Shown piece by piece: positions 24,533 through 33,194 of a stretch of 38,843 bases of DNA. Source of the stretch: CAZNDN01 sp964571815 (GTDB lineage: Bacteria > Fibrobacterota > Chitinivibrionia > Chitinivibrionales > WJKA01); assembly GCA_964571815.1 (NCBI GenBank), contig CAZNDN010000024.1, positions 1 to 38,843 on the forward strand, given 5' to 3'. Numbering within the stretch: the stretch's first letter is position 1; the number at the start of each line of letters is the position of its first letter. A program made the translations under genes and the position numbers. Under the pieces are notes generated by a model. It ran no database searches. It saw only the letters and a program-made list of their open reading frames with translations, and was not told the origin of the DNA.

Positions 24533-26758
24533 TCAGAAATCGACTCCGAGCCTGACCGCGGCCAGCCGTCGGGGCGCGAGCGTGCCCCCGCTCTCTTCGA
24601 TCTTCGCGTTGAAAAGGTTCTGAGCGATAAGCGAGAACCGGTACCGGCTTTTCCACGTAAGGTGGACGCTGAGGTCGGTGCGAAAGTAGGGATCGAGCTT
24701 CACGTGCGGGGGCGTTGCCGACACTGTCCCGTCGGGCCTGAACGAAATGTTCCATCCCGGTCCCGATTCAGCGGCCGCAGTGTCCAGGCCCGCATCCACC
24801 GGTGCCTGCCAGTCCAGATAGCTTCTTCGCCCCACAAACGCTTCCGCCACCTCTCCTTCGATAAGCCATTGACCCCACTGTCGCCGGGCACGGACGATCA
24901 CCGATGCTGAGTGTTGCGCCATGTAGTCCAGCGGCACCTCGTTGCGAACGTCACGGCTCTTCTGCCACGTATAGGTCACCTTGGAAGACGCCCAATCGGT
25001 TACGTGCCACTCCAGGTCGGTTTCGACCCCGGTAGACCAGGCCCGGGTGTCGTTGCCGTGGGTCACCGCCGTGCGGGACGAATCCCGGGACCCCGACAGG
25101 TCCAGGCGCGGGATGACCAGCTCTTCCATCCGGTTGTAGAAGAAATCGGAAGCCAGCCGAACCTTGTCGATCGGCGTAAGGATCGCTCCGACATCAAGCG
25201 CGACGATATACTCGGGTTCGAGCCGCGGATTGGACACGAGCGTGACGTTGGCGTTGATAGGAAGGTCGGGCATATACAGCTCGCTCATGGCCGGAGCCCG
25301 AAACGCCCTTCCTCCCGAGGCGCGAAACGTGAGCCCATCGGTCGCCCGAAACATCGCGGCAAGTTTCGGCGAGACCACCGTACCGAATACCGAGTGAATA
25401 TCCACCCGCCCTCCGGGCACGACACGCCACCGCGCACCCGGCGAGATCTCATCCTGGACATACACCCCCACCGTGCTTATGCCGTCACGCAACCCGGGCT
25501 CGCCGCGCCCGGACTTCCCCTCGTCCCGCTCCCGCACCCTTCCGAATGCAATCGCATTACGGAGGAAATCGGCGCCGCCGGTCAGCACGTGGCGCTCCCC
25601 CAGACGCCTCACCGCCTGGATCTCCACCTGACCGTCGTCGGAATGCGATGTCCACCGGCTCGGCACAAGACCGCCGCCGGCGGCCAGGGGGCTCTCGCTC
25701 AGGAATTCTCCTCCTACACGGCGGTAGTAGCCGCGAGCCCTGAGCTGGAGGTTGTCGCCGACAGTGGTTTGAACTTCGGGCCCCACAAGGACCTTGCTCC
25801 CCCTGGTGATGATATCCCGTATCGGATCGGTGTTCCTCGTGCGCCCGAAACCGAGGTCGCTGTCGAAATAGCGCGTATGAATCGTGAGTTTTGTACGCTC
25901 GGAGATTCGATAGCCGAACCGCCCGAAAATCCGGGTGTCGGTATAGTCGTAGTTCTCGGCGGGGACATACCGCTCTTTGTTGACTCTCTTGACCAGGGCA
26001 ACGCTGTCGGCAAGATAATTGCCGACCGTCCGATAGCCGACATCAATCAGGTAGTCCATCCGTTCGGAGCCGGCGCTGCTTTGGGCCTCCACGTTCCACA
26101 GTCCGGTCCGGGCGGCCTCTTTCGCCCACTCCCCCACTCCCTCGTCGCGCCCGCGACGGACATAGGGCTCGACCATGGTGAAAGGGAAGCTTGTCTCCAG
26201 CCGGGCCGATGCGCCGGGGGGGCCGTCTCCCTCACGTGTCAGAATGTTGACGACACCGCCGAATGCGTTCGCCCCGTACAATGCCGACTGCGGCCCGCGG
26301 ACAACTTCCACGCGCTTCACCGCAAGCATCGGCACCTCGTTGATAATCAGAAAAGGGGTCCCCGATGCATTGGTGGGAATCCCGTCGACCAGCACCAGCA
26401 TGCGTGTGGCCGCAAACGATGCGGGGATGCCGCGCATGATAATATCCGACGGGATACCTTCCCCGATACCAACCACCCGCTTCACCTTCACACCCGCTTC
26501 GTACTGAAGCAGGTCTTCGATGCTGCGCGCCGGCGCCGAGACAATACGCTGGGAATCGATGATCGCTACGGAGGCGGGAGTTTCGGAGAGACGCCGCGTG
26601 GTTCGCGTAGCGGTGACTACCATCCGGTCGAGTTCAGGAGGCGATGTCGCCGAGGAATCCGCGTTCGTTTCGGAGCGCGGCTCGGCCGACCCGGCGGTGT
26701 CCGGGAGAGCGTGGACAGCCGCAACAAGCAGCAACATGGTCGGAATTCGAACAAGCAT
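24533..26758 (-). CDS. TonB-dependent outer-membrane receptor
   Basis: This 741-residue protein is a TonB-dependent receptor, an energised outer-membrane importer for metal chelates, vitamin B12 or sugars. A signal peptide is followed by the start of the plug domain (DRMVVTATRTTRRLSETPASV near residue 44). Plug hallmarks follow: SIEDLLQYEAGV, RGIPASFAATRMLVLVDGIP and VKRVEVVRGPQSALYGANAFGGVVNILT, near 150-175. The remaining 550 residues are barrel strands, ending in ARRLAAVRLGVDF with the usual terminal phenylalanine. The ATG at 26758 follows a purine-rich leader. It diverges from rpmE across a region with an inverted repeat. No cobalamin riboswitch was seen upstream, so the ligand is open. 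Confidence 0.93.
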   Translation of the reverse strand: MLVRIPTMLLLVAAVHALPDTAGSAEPRSETNADSSATSPPELDRMVVTATRTTRRLSETPASVAIIDSQRIVSAPARSIEDLLQYEAGVKVKRVVGIGEGIPSDIIMRGIPASFAATRMLVLVDGIPTNASGTPFLIINEVPMLAVKRVEVVRGPQSALYGANAFGGVVNILTREGDGPPGASARLETSFPFTMVEPYVRRGRDEGVGEWAKEAARTGLWNVEAQSSAGSERMDYLIDVGYRTVGNYLADSVALVKRVNKERYVPAENYDYTDTRIFGRFGYRISERTKLTIHTRYFDSDLGFGRTRNTDPIRDIITRGSKVLVGPEVQTTVGDNLQLRARGYYRRVGGEFLSESPLAAGGGLVPSRWTSHSDDGQVEIQAVRRLGERHVLTGGADFLRNAIAFGRVRERDEGKSGRGEPGLRDGISTVGVYVQDEISPGARWRVVPGGRVDIHSVFGTVVSPKLAAMFRATDGLTFRASGGRAFRAPAMSELYMPDLPINANVTLVSNPRLEPEYIVALDVGAILTPIDKVRLASDFFYNRMEELVIPRLDLSGSRDSSRTAVTHGNDTRAWSTGVETDLEWHVTDWASSKVTYTWQKSRDVRNEVPLDYMAQHSASVIVRARRQWGQWLIEGEVAEAFVGRRSYLDWQAPVDAGLDTAAAESGPGWNISFRPDGTVSATPPHVKLDPYFRTDLSVHLTWKSRYRFSLIAQNLFNAKIEESGGTLAPRRLAAVRLGVDF

Positions 26759-26835
26759 TGACGTCTCGGTCCCCCCTGCGCCGGCGGATAGCTACGTTTT
26801 CAAAATACATGCCGCGGCGGCAAACGGACTCCGGA

Positions 26836-26853
26836 TTGCGCAAAGAAGCGCAA
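26836..26853. promoter_or_regulatory. Inverted repeat between TonB receptor and rpmE (possible operator)
   Basis: TTGCGC-AAAGAA-GCGCAA is a perfect 6-6-6 inverted repeat in the divergent intergenic region. On the plus strand its first half could be the -35 of an rpmE promoter, with TGTAAT 16 bases later (26858-26863). A regulator bound here could control both genes. Confidence 0.35.
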
Positions 26854-26985
26854 CAGATGTAATTTATTATGTTTTTCAGATGCGCTTCCTGAGTACCGCG
26901 TACGGGGAGTATGCCCGCTCCGAAGGTTGAATGCGGCCCGGGAGGAGAAGCGCAACGAAACGCCGTCTCTGCAAAAGGAATCATT

Positions 26986-27201
26986 GTGAAAGCAAAAACC
27001 CATCCCAGGTACGCACCGGCAAAATTCACCTGCTCCTGCGGCAATGTAATCGAGACACGATCCACGGTCGGTGATGCGCACATCGAAATCTGCAACAAAT
27101 GCCACCCATTCTACACCGGCAAACAAAAGCTTATCGATTCGGCGGGGCGTGTTGACCGGTTTCGCAGGCGCTACGCCAAGGCCAAGACCCCGGAATCTTA
27201 G
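26986..27201 (+). CDS. rpmE: 50S ribosomal protein L31 (zinc-binding form)
   Basis: This 71-residue protein is L31. It keeps the four-cysteine zinc ribbon of the C+ form: CSCG in the first third and CNKCHPFYTG in the second, followed by the typical GRVDRFRRRY. The frame is open upstream, but the protein pattern begins at the GTG at 26986 (KAKTHPRYAPAKFTC), which has AAGGA about eight bases before it. It is followed by an intrinsic terminator and diverges from the TonB receptor gene. Confidence 0.95.
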   Translation: MKAKTHPRYAPAKFTCSCGNVIETRSTVGDAHIEICNKCHPFYTGKQKLIDSAGRVDRFRRRYAKAKTPES

Positions 27202-27222
27202 CATCGAATCAGTCAATCCCCG

Positions 27223-27261
27223 GGCGTGGGTGGGACCGTGGTCCCGCTGCGCCTCTTTTTT
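27223..27261 (+). terminator. Intrinsic terminator after rpmE
   Basis: GGCG pairs with CGCC, and inside it GGGAC pairs with GTCCC around a CGTG loop. The hairpin is followed by TCTTTTTT. It is well placed to end rpmE transcription. Confidence 0.65.
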
Positions 27262-27441
27262 ATTGACCTCTTCTCCGAGGCCCTCGCCCGGCGGCGATCC
27301 GGACGATCAATGAATCAGGTTGTGCGGGGGGGGCATACGGGAAGAGCTGGTTTCGGGCCGAACGGTTATTTCTTCGCCCGCCGGAAATCCTCCTGAAACG
27401 GGGTATCGACGGCGGGGGGTCACCCATGTCGGGAACATTCC

Positions 27442-28506
27442 ATGGTCGAGAAAGTACGCGGAGCACTGCAGCGATTCCGGGAGCTTGAGCAGGAGATGGC
27501 GGCACCGGAGACGGTGGCGGATCCTTCCCGGATGGAGACGCTGGGAAAGGAGTACGCCGCGCTGGCAAGAAACATGCCGGTATTCAAGAAGTATCTCAGC
27601 GTGCTGCGGCAGCGGGATGAAACCAGGCAGTTGATCGCGACCGAGCAGGATCCGGAGATGCTGGCGCTTGCCCGTGAAGAGCTGGCCGGGCAGGAGCACC
27701 TTCTGCCCGAGCTGGAAGACAAAGTCAAGGTGCTGCTTGTTCCTCCCGATCCCACGGATTCCAAGAACGCGGTCGTTGAGATACGGTGGGGCACGGGGGG
27801 AGTTGAAGCCGGGATATTTGCGGCGGATCTTTACAGCATGTACGCCCACTACTGCGAGTCGAAGCAATGGCGTCTGGAAGTACTCAGTTCAAGCTACGGT
27901 GAATTGGGCAGCATCAAGGAGATCATCTTTTCGGTATCCGGCCAGTCCGTCTACGGGCGCCTGAAGCACGAGTCGGGAGTGCACCGGGTGCAGCGTATTC
28001 CCAGGACCGAAAGCCAGGGGCGCATTCACACATCGGCCGCGTCGGTGGCGGTGCTGCCGGAGGCGGATCAGTTTGAGGTGGCAATCGAGCCCTCCGAGCT
28101 TCGCATTGACGTCTACCGGTCGAGCGGCCCCGGGGGTCAATCGGTGAATACCACCGACTCGGCGGTCCGGATCGTGCATATTCCGACGGGCCTGACCGTC
28201 ACCTGCCAGGACGAGAAATCGCAGCACAAGAACAAGGCCAAGGCCGTGAAGGTCCTTGCCTCGCGTCTCTACGACATGAAGCTGCGGGAGCAGGAGGACG
28301 AAGAGACGGCGCGGAGACGTTCCATGGTAGGCAGCGGCGACCGCAGCGAGAAAGTCCGTACGTATAATTTCCCCCAGGGCCGCGTCACCGATCACCGGAT
28401 CGGATTGTCGCTCTACAAGCTCGAATCGATCATGGGCGGGGACCTGGACGAGCTTATCGAAGCGCTGGTTCTTGCTGATGTCAACGAGCGATTGAGACTC
28501 CGATGA
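27442..28506 (+). CDS. prfA: Peptide chain release factor 1
   Basis: This 354-residue protein is RF1, which recognises UAA and UAG and frees the finished peptide. The catalytic GGQ is in SSGPGGQSVNTTDSAVR near residue 233. The PxT anticodon-like motif is in QRIPRTESQGRIHTSAA, and EKVRTYNFPQGRVTDHRIG near residue 310 is also conserved. Where most RF1 proteins have GTGGDEA, this one has GTGGVEA, an unusual change. The N-terminus is slightly short, and no clear ribosome site precedes the ATG at 27442. Its stop overlaps the start of prmC as ATGA, the usual pairing of a release factor with the enzyme that methylates its GGQ glutamine. Confidence 0.95.
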   Translation: MVEKVRGALQRFRELEQEMAAPETVADPSRMETLGKEYAALARNMPVFKKYLSVLRQRDETRQLIATEQDPEMLALAREELAGQEHLLPELEDKVKVLLVPPDPTDSKNAVVEIRWGTGGVEAGIFAADLYSMYAHYCESKQWRLEVLSSSYGELGSIKEIIFSVSGQSVYGRLKHESGVHRVQRIPRTESQGRIHTSAASVAVLPEADQFEVAIEPSELRIDVYRSSGPGGQSVNTTDSAVRIVHIPTGLTVTCQDEKSQHKNKAKAVKVLASRLYDMKLREQEDEETARRRSMVGSGDRSEKVRTYNFPQGRVTDHRIGLSLYKLESIMGGDLDELIEALVLADVNERLRLR

Positions 28507-29390
28507 CACGTTCGAACCCGGTGGCGCACGGAGCCGGGACAACCGCGGGCGCAATGCTTCGGCGCATCACCCGCGAACTCGGCGATGAGGCCGGTCCGTG
28601 TGCGGCGTATGAAGCGGAGGCGATTCTCCGCGACGTTCTGAGCTGCTCCCGCGAGGCGCTGTACCTGCGGGCGGACCGGAAACTCTCCAGGGAAGAAACT
28701 TCGCGTATCGACGGTATCCTCCGGAGGCGGCTCAGCTCGGAGCCTCTGCCCTACATTCTTTCACGCTGCTGTTTCTACGACCGGGAGTTTTTCGTCGACC
28801 CACGGGTGTTGATCCCGAGGCCCGAGACGGAGATACTCGTGGAGCTTGTTCTGAAGCGTGAACCGGACGGGCGCATACGAGTGCTGGATATCGGGACGGG
28901 CTCGGGGGCCGTTGCCGCCTCTCTTGCGGCCCATCGTTCGGCATGGTCGCTGACGGCCTCCGACATCTCCCGGGAGGCTCTGACGGTAGCCCGGCTCAAT
29001 TGCGGCACTTCGGTCCGTCTTGTCCGCGGCGAGCTGGCCGGGTTCGTTCGAGGCGGGGAGCGGTTCGACTGTGTCGTGTGTAATCCTCCCTACATACCGA
29101 CGCGGGAGATCGAGCAGCTCGAGCCGGGCGTGCGGCTGTTCGAACCACGGGCGGCGCTGGACGGCGGCCCCGACGGTCTGGAGTTTATCCGCCGGCTTGC
29201 ACGAGAGTTGCCCGGTATCATGCGGTCCGAAGGCAGGCTCTATTTTGAAATTGGATATGGTCAATCGGAGGCGGTGTGCGGCATCCTCGCGGATGCGGGG
29301 TGGCGGCGAATCCTGACGGAGCCCGATCTGACCGGGCGCGTGCGTGTGACAGGCGCGGTGCGCCCCGAATCGATTGACCGGCATGGGTGA
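28503..29390 (+). CDS. prmC: Peptide chain release factor N5-glutamine methyltransferase
   Basis: This 295-residue enzyme methylates the glutamine of the GGQ motif in release factors, using S-adenosylmethionine. The SAM-binding motif VLDIGTGSGAVA is at about residues 127-138, the family's IPRPETEILVE near 104-114, and the catalytic NPPY at 194-197. The C-terminal GPDGLEFIRRLA and LYFEIGYGQSEAV are also typical. The ATG overlaps the prfA stop by four bases, so the two are translated together. The following lpxK starts at its end. Confidence 0.95.
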   Translation: MTRSNPVAHGAGTTAGAMLRRITRELGDEAGPCAAYEAEAILRDVLSCSREALYLRADRKLSREETSRIDGILRRRLSSEPLPYILSRCCFYDREFFVDPRVLIPRPETEILVELVLKREPDGRIRVLDIGTGSGAVAASLAAHRSAWSLTASDISREALTVARLNCGTSVRLVRGELAGFVRGGERFDCVVCNPPYIPTREIEQLEPGVRLFEPRAALDGGPDGLEFIRRLARELPGIMRSEGRLYFEIGYGQSEAVCGILADAGWRRILTEPDLTGRVRVTGAVRPESIDRHG

Positions 29391-30289
29391 GAGTCCGGCT
29401 TGTCCAATGAAGCTCAGACCACTGAAACGCAATCCTCTCACGCGACTGCTTTCGGCCGGCTACGGCGATGCGGTGGGTCTGCGCAACCTGGCCTACGATC
29501 GCGTCCCCGCCTTGTCCTCCGAAGCTGCCCGGCCGGTGATCTGTGTCGGCGCACTCCATGCCGGGGGTACCGGCAAGACGCCCATGACGGCACGTGTGGC
29601 CGAGAGATTGATCCGCGGCGGCTGCACGGTGGTCCTGTTGAGCCGGGGGTACGGACGGCGAGGGGCTGAACCCGTCGTGATCACCTCGGAGCAGAGGGTG
29701 GATTCCTGGAGGCGTGTCGGTGATGAGCCGTATCTGCTCAAGCAGCGTCTTCCGCGATTGTGGATGGGAATCGGGGCCGACCGCGTTTCTCTGGCCCGGC
29801 GGATCGGGCGTTGCTGCCCGCCGGCAACGGTATTCGTGATGGATGACGGGTTTCAGCACCGGCGACTCCGCAGGAACCTGGACATCGTCTGCCTTCCTCC
29901 GGCCCCGGAGTATCCCGAGCATCTGCTTCCGACCGGCTTTCTCCGCGAACCTCCGGCCGCACTCCAGCGGGCCGGCGTTGTCTGTGTGATCGGAAGCCCC
30001 GGGGAACTGGCGGCAATGGAGCGACGGCGTAGGATGGTACTGAAACGTGTCCCTCGTTTGCAAGCGGCGCTGTTGTTTCAGCGCCCCGATTGCTGGGTTC
30101 ATCTCGGGACGGGGCGCCGGGCGGCCAGGCCGCCGCTGCACAACCCCTCGGCTCTCTGCGCAATCGCCCGGCCGGAGCGCTTCGCGGCCATGATTTCTCA
30201 ACAGGGCGTCTCCTGCCGATCCACCCGGTGCCTGCGCGACCACGATCCCTTCGAAGACGACGGGCTGCTTCTCCGGGAGGCCCGAGACG
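29383..30289 (+). CDS. lpxK: Tetraacyldisaccharide 4'-kinase, C-terminus lost in a gap
   Basis: LpxK phosphorylates the 4'-position of the lipid A disaccharide at the inner membrane, so the organism makes lipid A. The P-loop GALHAGGTGKTP has its lysine near residue 65. SRGYGR, VGDEPYLLKQRLP and the MDDGFQHRRLRRNLDIV stretch are family signatures. About 302 residues are present before the Ns start at 30290; the family usually has 20-50 more, so the missing part is small. If the gap keeps frame, the end would be at the TAA at 30400-30402. The start is uncertain: ATG 29383 overlaps prmC by eight bases, and ATG 29407 is also possible. Confidence 0.9.
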
Positions 30290-30389
30290 NNNNNNNNNNN
30301 NNNNNNNNNNNNNNNNNNNNNNNNNNNNNNNNNNNNNNNNNNNNNNNNNNNNNNNNNNNNNNNNNNNNNNNNNNNNNNNNNNNNNNNNN
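30290..30389. other. Scaffold gap of 100 Ns (real, unknown size)
   Basis: Unlike the other two gaps, the sequence on either side shows no shared end, so bases are missing. It removes the C-terminus of lpxK and possibly some intergenic DNA. The 100-N length is a placeholder. Confidence 0.9.
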
Positions 30390-30426
30390 TATGGTTATCT
30401 AATTCCTTTCTCCGAGGAGGTATCGG

Positions 30427-30801
30427 ATGCGTCTACGCGTCTGGGTGGGGTGTGCACTTCTTGCAGTCATGGCTTCGGCCATTGTGACATCAGTCTCGGC
30501 GGCTCAGTTCGTGCGGGTGGAGGAAGCGTTTGCGCCGGTGTACAAGTTTCTCGATCCTCAGTCGGAAATCATCACGCAGGCCAAAAAGGGGGATCATTTT
30601 GAACTGGTCTACGCGGGGACATCCTGGTACCAGGTCAAAGTGAACAACCAGGTGGGATGGCTGGAGAGGCGTGCGGGAGAAGTCGTGGATACTCCACGCA
30701 GTGCTCCCCTCGGCGCATTCGCGGTCTTTCTGGTAATTATCCTGGGCACGTTCATCGCGCTGTTCGCCTTCATCCAGAAGCAGAGAACCGCGGAGATTTA
30801 G
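30427..30801 (+). CDS. Membrane-anchored bacterial SH3 protein
   Basis: This 124-residue protein has a signal peptide (about residues 1-26), one bacterial SH3 domain (about 27-85, with AKKGDHFELVYAGTSWYQVKVNNQVGWLE showing the typical W-Y-x-V and G-W-L pattern), and a C-terminal membrane helix (about 94-116) with a short basic tail. It would sit with the SH3 domain in the periplasm. The ATG at 30427 has a strong CGAGGAGG. The next gene carries three such domains, so they may form one envelope sensing or peptidoglycan-binding unit. A specific role is not known. Confidence 0.85.
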   Translation: MRLRVWVGCALLAVMASAIVTSVSAAQFVRVEEAFAPVYKFLDPQSEIITQAKKGDHFELVYAGTSWYQVKVNNQVGWLERRAGEVVDTPRSAPLGAFAVFLVIILGTFIALFAFIQKQRTAEI

Positions 30802-30829
30802 GCCTCCCCCGGAGGTGCTCGCAACGCCC

Positions 30830-32794
30830 ATGATCACGGGGGAACAAGCCGGACATCGATACCTTGCAAGGCCGAGAACGCTGATCGTCTTAGCAGTGCT
30901 CCTGCTTGCCGGCGGCTCGCCTCGAGCTCAGAGCGAAACGGGCGGCCCCGAGGCCTCTGCGCGGGCGAGGATCACGGTCGAGCGTCATACGAAGGTATAC
31001 CGGCGTGCAAGTCGCAATACGGCAGTGCTGGGTTATGCACTCAGCAGCGTCCGCTACCCGCTTCTTCAGCGAAGTGAGGGCTGGTGTCGGATCGATTTTC
31101 GCGGTACGCCCGGATGGATCAATGAAAACGAAGCCGGGGGCGTCCGCGTGCTCGACATCACGCCCGAGCAGCCGCCCGACACGGGAACGACGCGCACACC
31201 ATCACCGCCGCCACCGTCGCCCCGAGCCGGAGCGCGTACGATAGTTACGGTCAAGGGCAATTTTGCCGAAGTCCGCACGAGCCCCGACCCGGATTCGAAG
31301 CCGATAGCATTTGCGCTCAGCGGGGAAAAATTCCTCGTCGTCAAGCGCAGAGGAACATGGGTCGGCATACCGTTCAAGAATACGATCGGCTGGATTCGGG
31401 AGAGGGACCTGTCCCGCCTGCCCTCAAAGACCGAAACCGCGCAAAAGAGTGACTCCCCTGCTTCCACCACATCCGCCCCGACCCGCGCCGGGCGGCGACC
31501 ACGCACATCGCCTCATTCCCGGACTCCCGCACAGCGCAACAAGGGCCTGCTTTCGCGGTTGCTGGGAACGGAAGACGAGGATGAGCAGGTCGAGGATTCA
31601 ACCTGGCTGCACCCGTCGGCCCGCCTGCTCGGGGATGAAGCCGATACGCAAGCTGTGCGGAACGATTCGATGCCGGCGCTCCCCGTGGAGGAGGAGAACC
31701 GGGAGCTGCTGTTTGTTGTGGTTCTGGATACGGCCGACGTTCATCGATTTCTGTCGACTTCCTCACCGGTGCTCGGGGTGGCCTTTCGTGGAGAACGCTA
31801 CCGGCTTGTTGCCGCTGGGAAAACGTGGTGCAAGATAGTGTTCGGCGACACGCTGGGGTGGATCCGGCGGGAGGACGCAGGGATACCGGGGCAGCAGCGG
31901 CGGGAGGGCCCGATCGCCGAGCTGCTTCGAAGTCCGCGGCTGCTCCTTGCCTCAACCGCGGTGGTCCTTACGGGCCTGCTTGCGGCCCTGATAATCGCCG
32001 TTGTCGGCGCTTTGCGGAGAAGGAAAGCAAAACGTCGTGCACAAACATCGTCATCCAAAACCTGCCTGCTTGTCGCCCACACACCCAAACGGGTGGAGTA
32101 CGCCTTCTCCAGTACCCGGGTCAGTCTCGAGAAGTGCTTCACCGAAATCGGGTTCGATGTCACGACCGCGACACAGATCGAGGTGGCGCGCAACATTCTG
32201 ACTCACTATGTTCCCGACGTGATCTGTGTGGACTGGGAATTCTCCCGTGATGTCCAGGGAGAACTCGAACGGATGCTGACCGATAAGGTCACAACCGCCA
32301 ACAGCTTCGTTATTTTCTACAACGTCCCCGACCCTCCGACCGTAGCGCGAAGCTCGATCATTCTCAACGCATCGTACCTGGGTTTTTCGGTCTCCGACCG
32401 TGATATCTTCAAGCTGGTTACCCCGCTGGTGATTACCGGTCGCAAGACCAAGATCATTCGCAAGAGCGTTGAGGCGCACGCGCTGGAGGGCGACATCGGC
32501 CCGGAGAGCCTGCTGGAAATCCTCCAGTTCATCGAGATCGGCAAGAAAACGGGTTGCCTTCTGGTGGACCGCGAGAGCCCATTCGGCATGCTGTATTTCG
32601 ACGAAGGTGAGATCGTGTTCGCGGCTGCTCCGGGGCTCTCCGGAAAACAGGCTGTCTGGAGAATGCTCGATCTGAACCGCGGCAAATTTCGATTTGTCGC
32701 GGGCCGTCTTCCCAACAGCCGCAACATCACCGAGGGAACGCTTGCCATCCTGATGCAATGGTCCAAGGAGCGCGATGAAGCTTCTCGGGATTGA
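30830..32794 (+). CDS. Triple-SH3, membrane, receiver-like and DUF4388 sensor protein
   Basis: This 654-residue protein has an N-terminal signal anchor (TLIVLAVLLLAGGSPRAQ) and three periplasmic bacterial SH3 domains at about 47-106, 138-197 and 294-351, with proline- and charge-rich linkers. A membrane helix lies at about 371-395. Inside the cell come a response-regulator-like domain (about 411-536) and a DUF4388 domain (about 550-645, LEGDIGPESLLEILQFIEIGKKTGCLLV). The receiver-like part lacks the usual acidic pair (CLLVAHTPKRV) and the conserved lysine, so it is unlikely to be a normal phospho-receiver, though an aspartate is present in ICVDWE. The ATG at 30830 is preferred over GTG 30815, which sits inside the GGAGG site. 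It overlaps ruvX by 20 bases. Confidence 0.85.
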   Translation: MITGEQAGHRYLARPRTLIVLAVLLLAGGSPRAQSETGGPEASARARITVERHTKVYRRASRNTAVLGYALSSVRYPLLQRSEGWCRIDFRGTPGWINENEAGGVRVLDITPEQPPDTGTTRTPSPPPPSPRAGARTIVTVKGNFAEVRTSPDPDSKPIAFALSGEKFLVVKRRGTWVGIPFKNTIGWIRERDLSRLPSKTETAQKSDSPASTTSAPTRAGRRPRTSPHSRTPAQRNKGLLSRLLGTEDEDEQVEDSTWLHPSARLLGDEADTQAVRNDSMPALPVEEENRELLFVVVLDTADVHRFLSTSSPVLGVAFRGERYRLVAAGKTWCKIVFGDTLGWIRREDAGIPGQQRREGPIAELLRSPRLLLASTAVVLTGLLAALIIAVVGALRRRKAKRRAQTSSSKTCLLVAHTPKRVEYAFSSTRVSLEKCFTEIGFDVTTATQIEVARNILTHYVPDVICVDWEFSRDVQGELERMLTDKVTTANSFVIFYNVPDPPTVARSSIILNASYLGFSVSDRDIFKLVTPLVITGRKTKIIRKSVEAHALEGDIGPESLLEILQFIEIGKKTGCLLVDRESPFGMLYFDEGEIVFAAAPGLSGKQAVWRMLDLNRGKFRFVAGRLPNSRNITEGTLAILMQWSKERDEASRD

Positions 32795-33194
32795 CTACGG
32801 TCGCCGTCGCATCGGCGTTGCCGCAACGGATGAATCGGGCACGCTTGCGCGCGGAATCGGCGTAGTCGATCGGAAGAAGCATCCCGACGCGTACGCGGCA
32901 CTGGCCGGGATTGTACGAAGCGAGAAGCCGGGCGCGCTCGTGGTGGGACTTCCTCTGGATCGAGACGCTCGCGAGACGCGCATGTCCCGTGAGGTACGGA
33001 AGTTTGCCGGGGGGCTTGCCCGGCACGTTTCCCTTCCCGTTCATTTCGTAGACGAGTCCCTGACCTCCCGCCGCGCATCGGAGCTTCTTCTGGCACGCAA
33101 ACGCGCACAACGGCATAATAAGGAGATGGTGGATCGTCTTTCCGCATGTCTTATCCTGGAGGCTTTCCGCGAGGGCCTTGTATGCGACGACTGA
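32775..33194 (+). CDS. ruvX: Putative pre-16S rRNA nuclease / Holliday junction resolvase RuvX (YqgF)
   Basis: This 139-residue protein is of the YqgF/RuvX family, an RNase-H-fold nuclease involved in final 16S rRNA 5'-end trimming. The fold's active-site pattern is present: GIDYGRRRIGVA with Asp6, VVGLPL, the VDESLTSRRA segment with Glu, and NKEMVDRLSACLIL with the last aspartate. The ATG at 32775 has CAAGGAGCG before it and lies inside the end of the preceding sensor gene. It overlaps the following exported-protein gene by 13 bases. Confidence 0.93.
   Translation: MKLLGIDYGRRRIGVAATDESGTLARGIGVVDRKKHPDAYAALAGIVRSEKPGALVVGLPLDRDARETRMSREVRKFAGGLARHVSLPVHFVDESLTSRRASELLLARKRAQRHNKEMVDRLSACLILEAFREGLVCDD

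Noticed and set aside
24911..26761. 616-codon plus-strand frame opposite the TonB receptor
   Set aside because: The receptor frame has full family motifs; the antisense frame has none.
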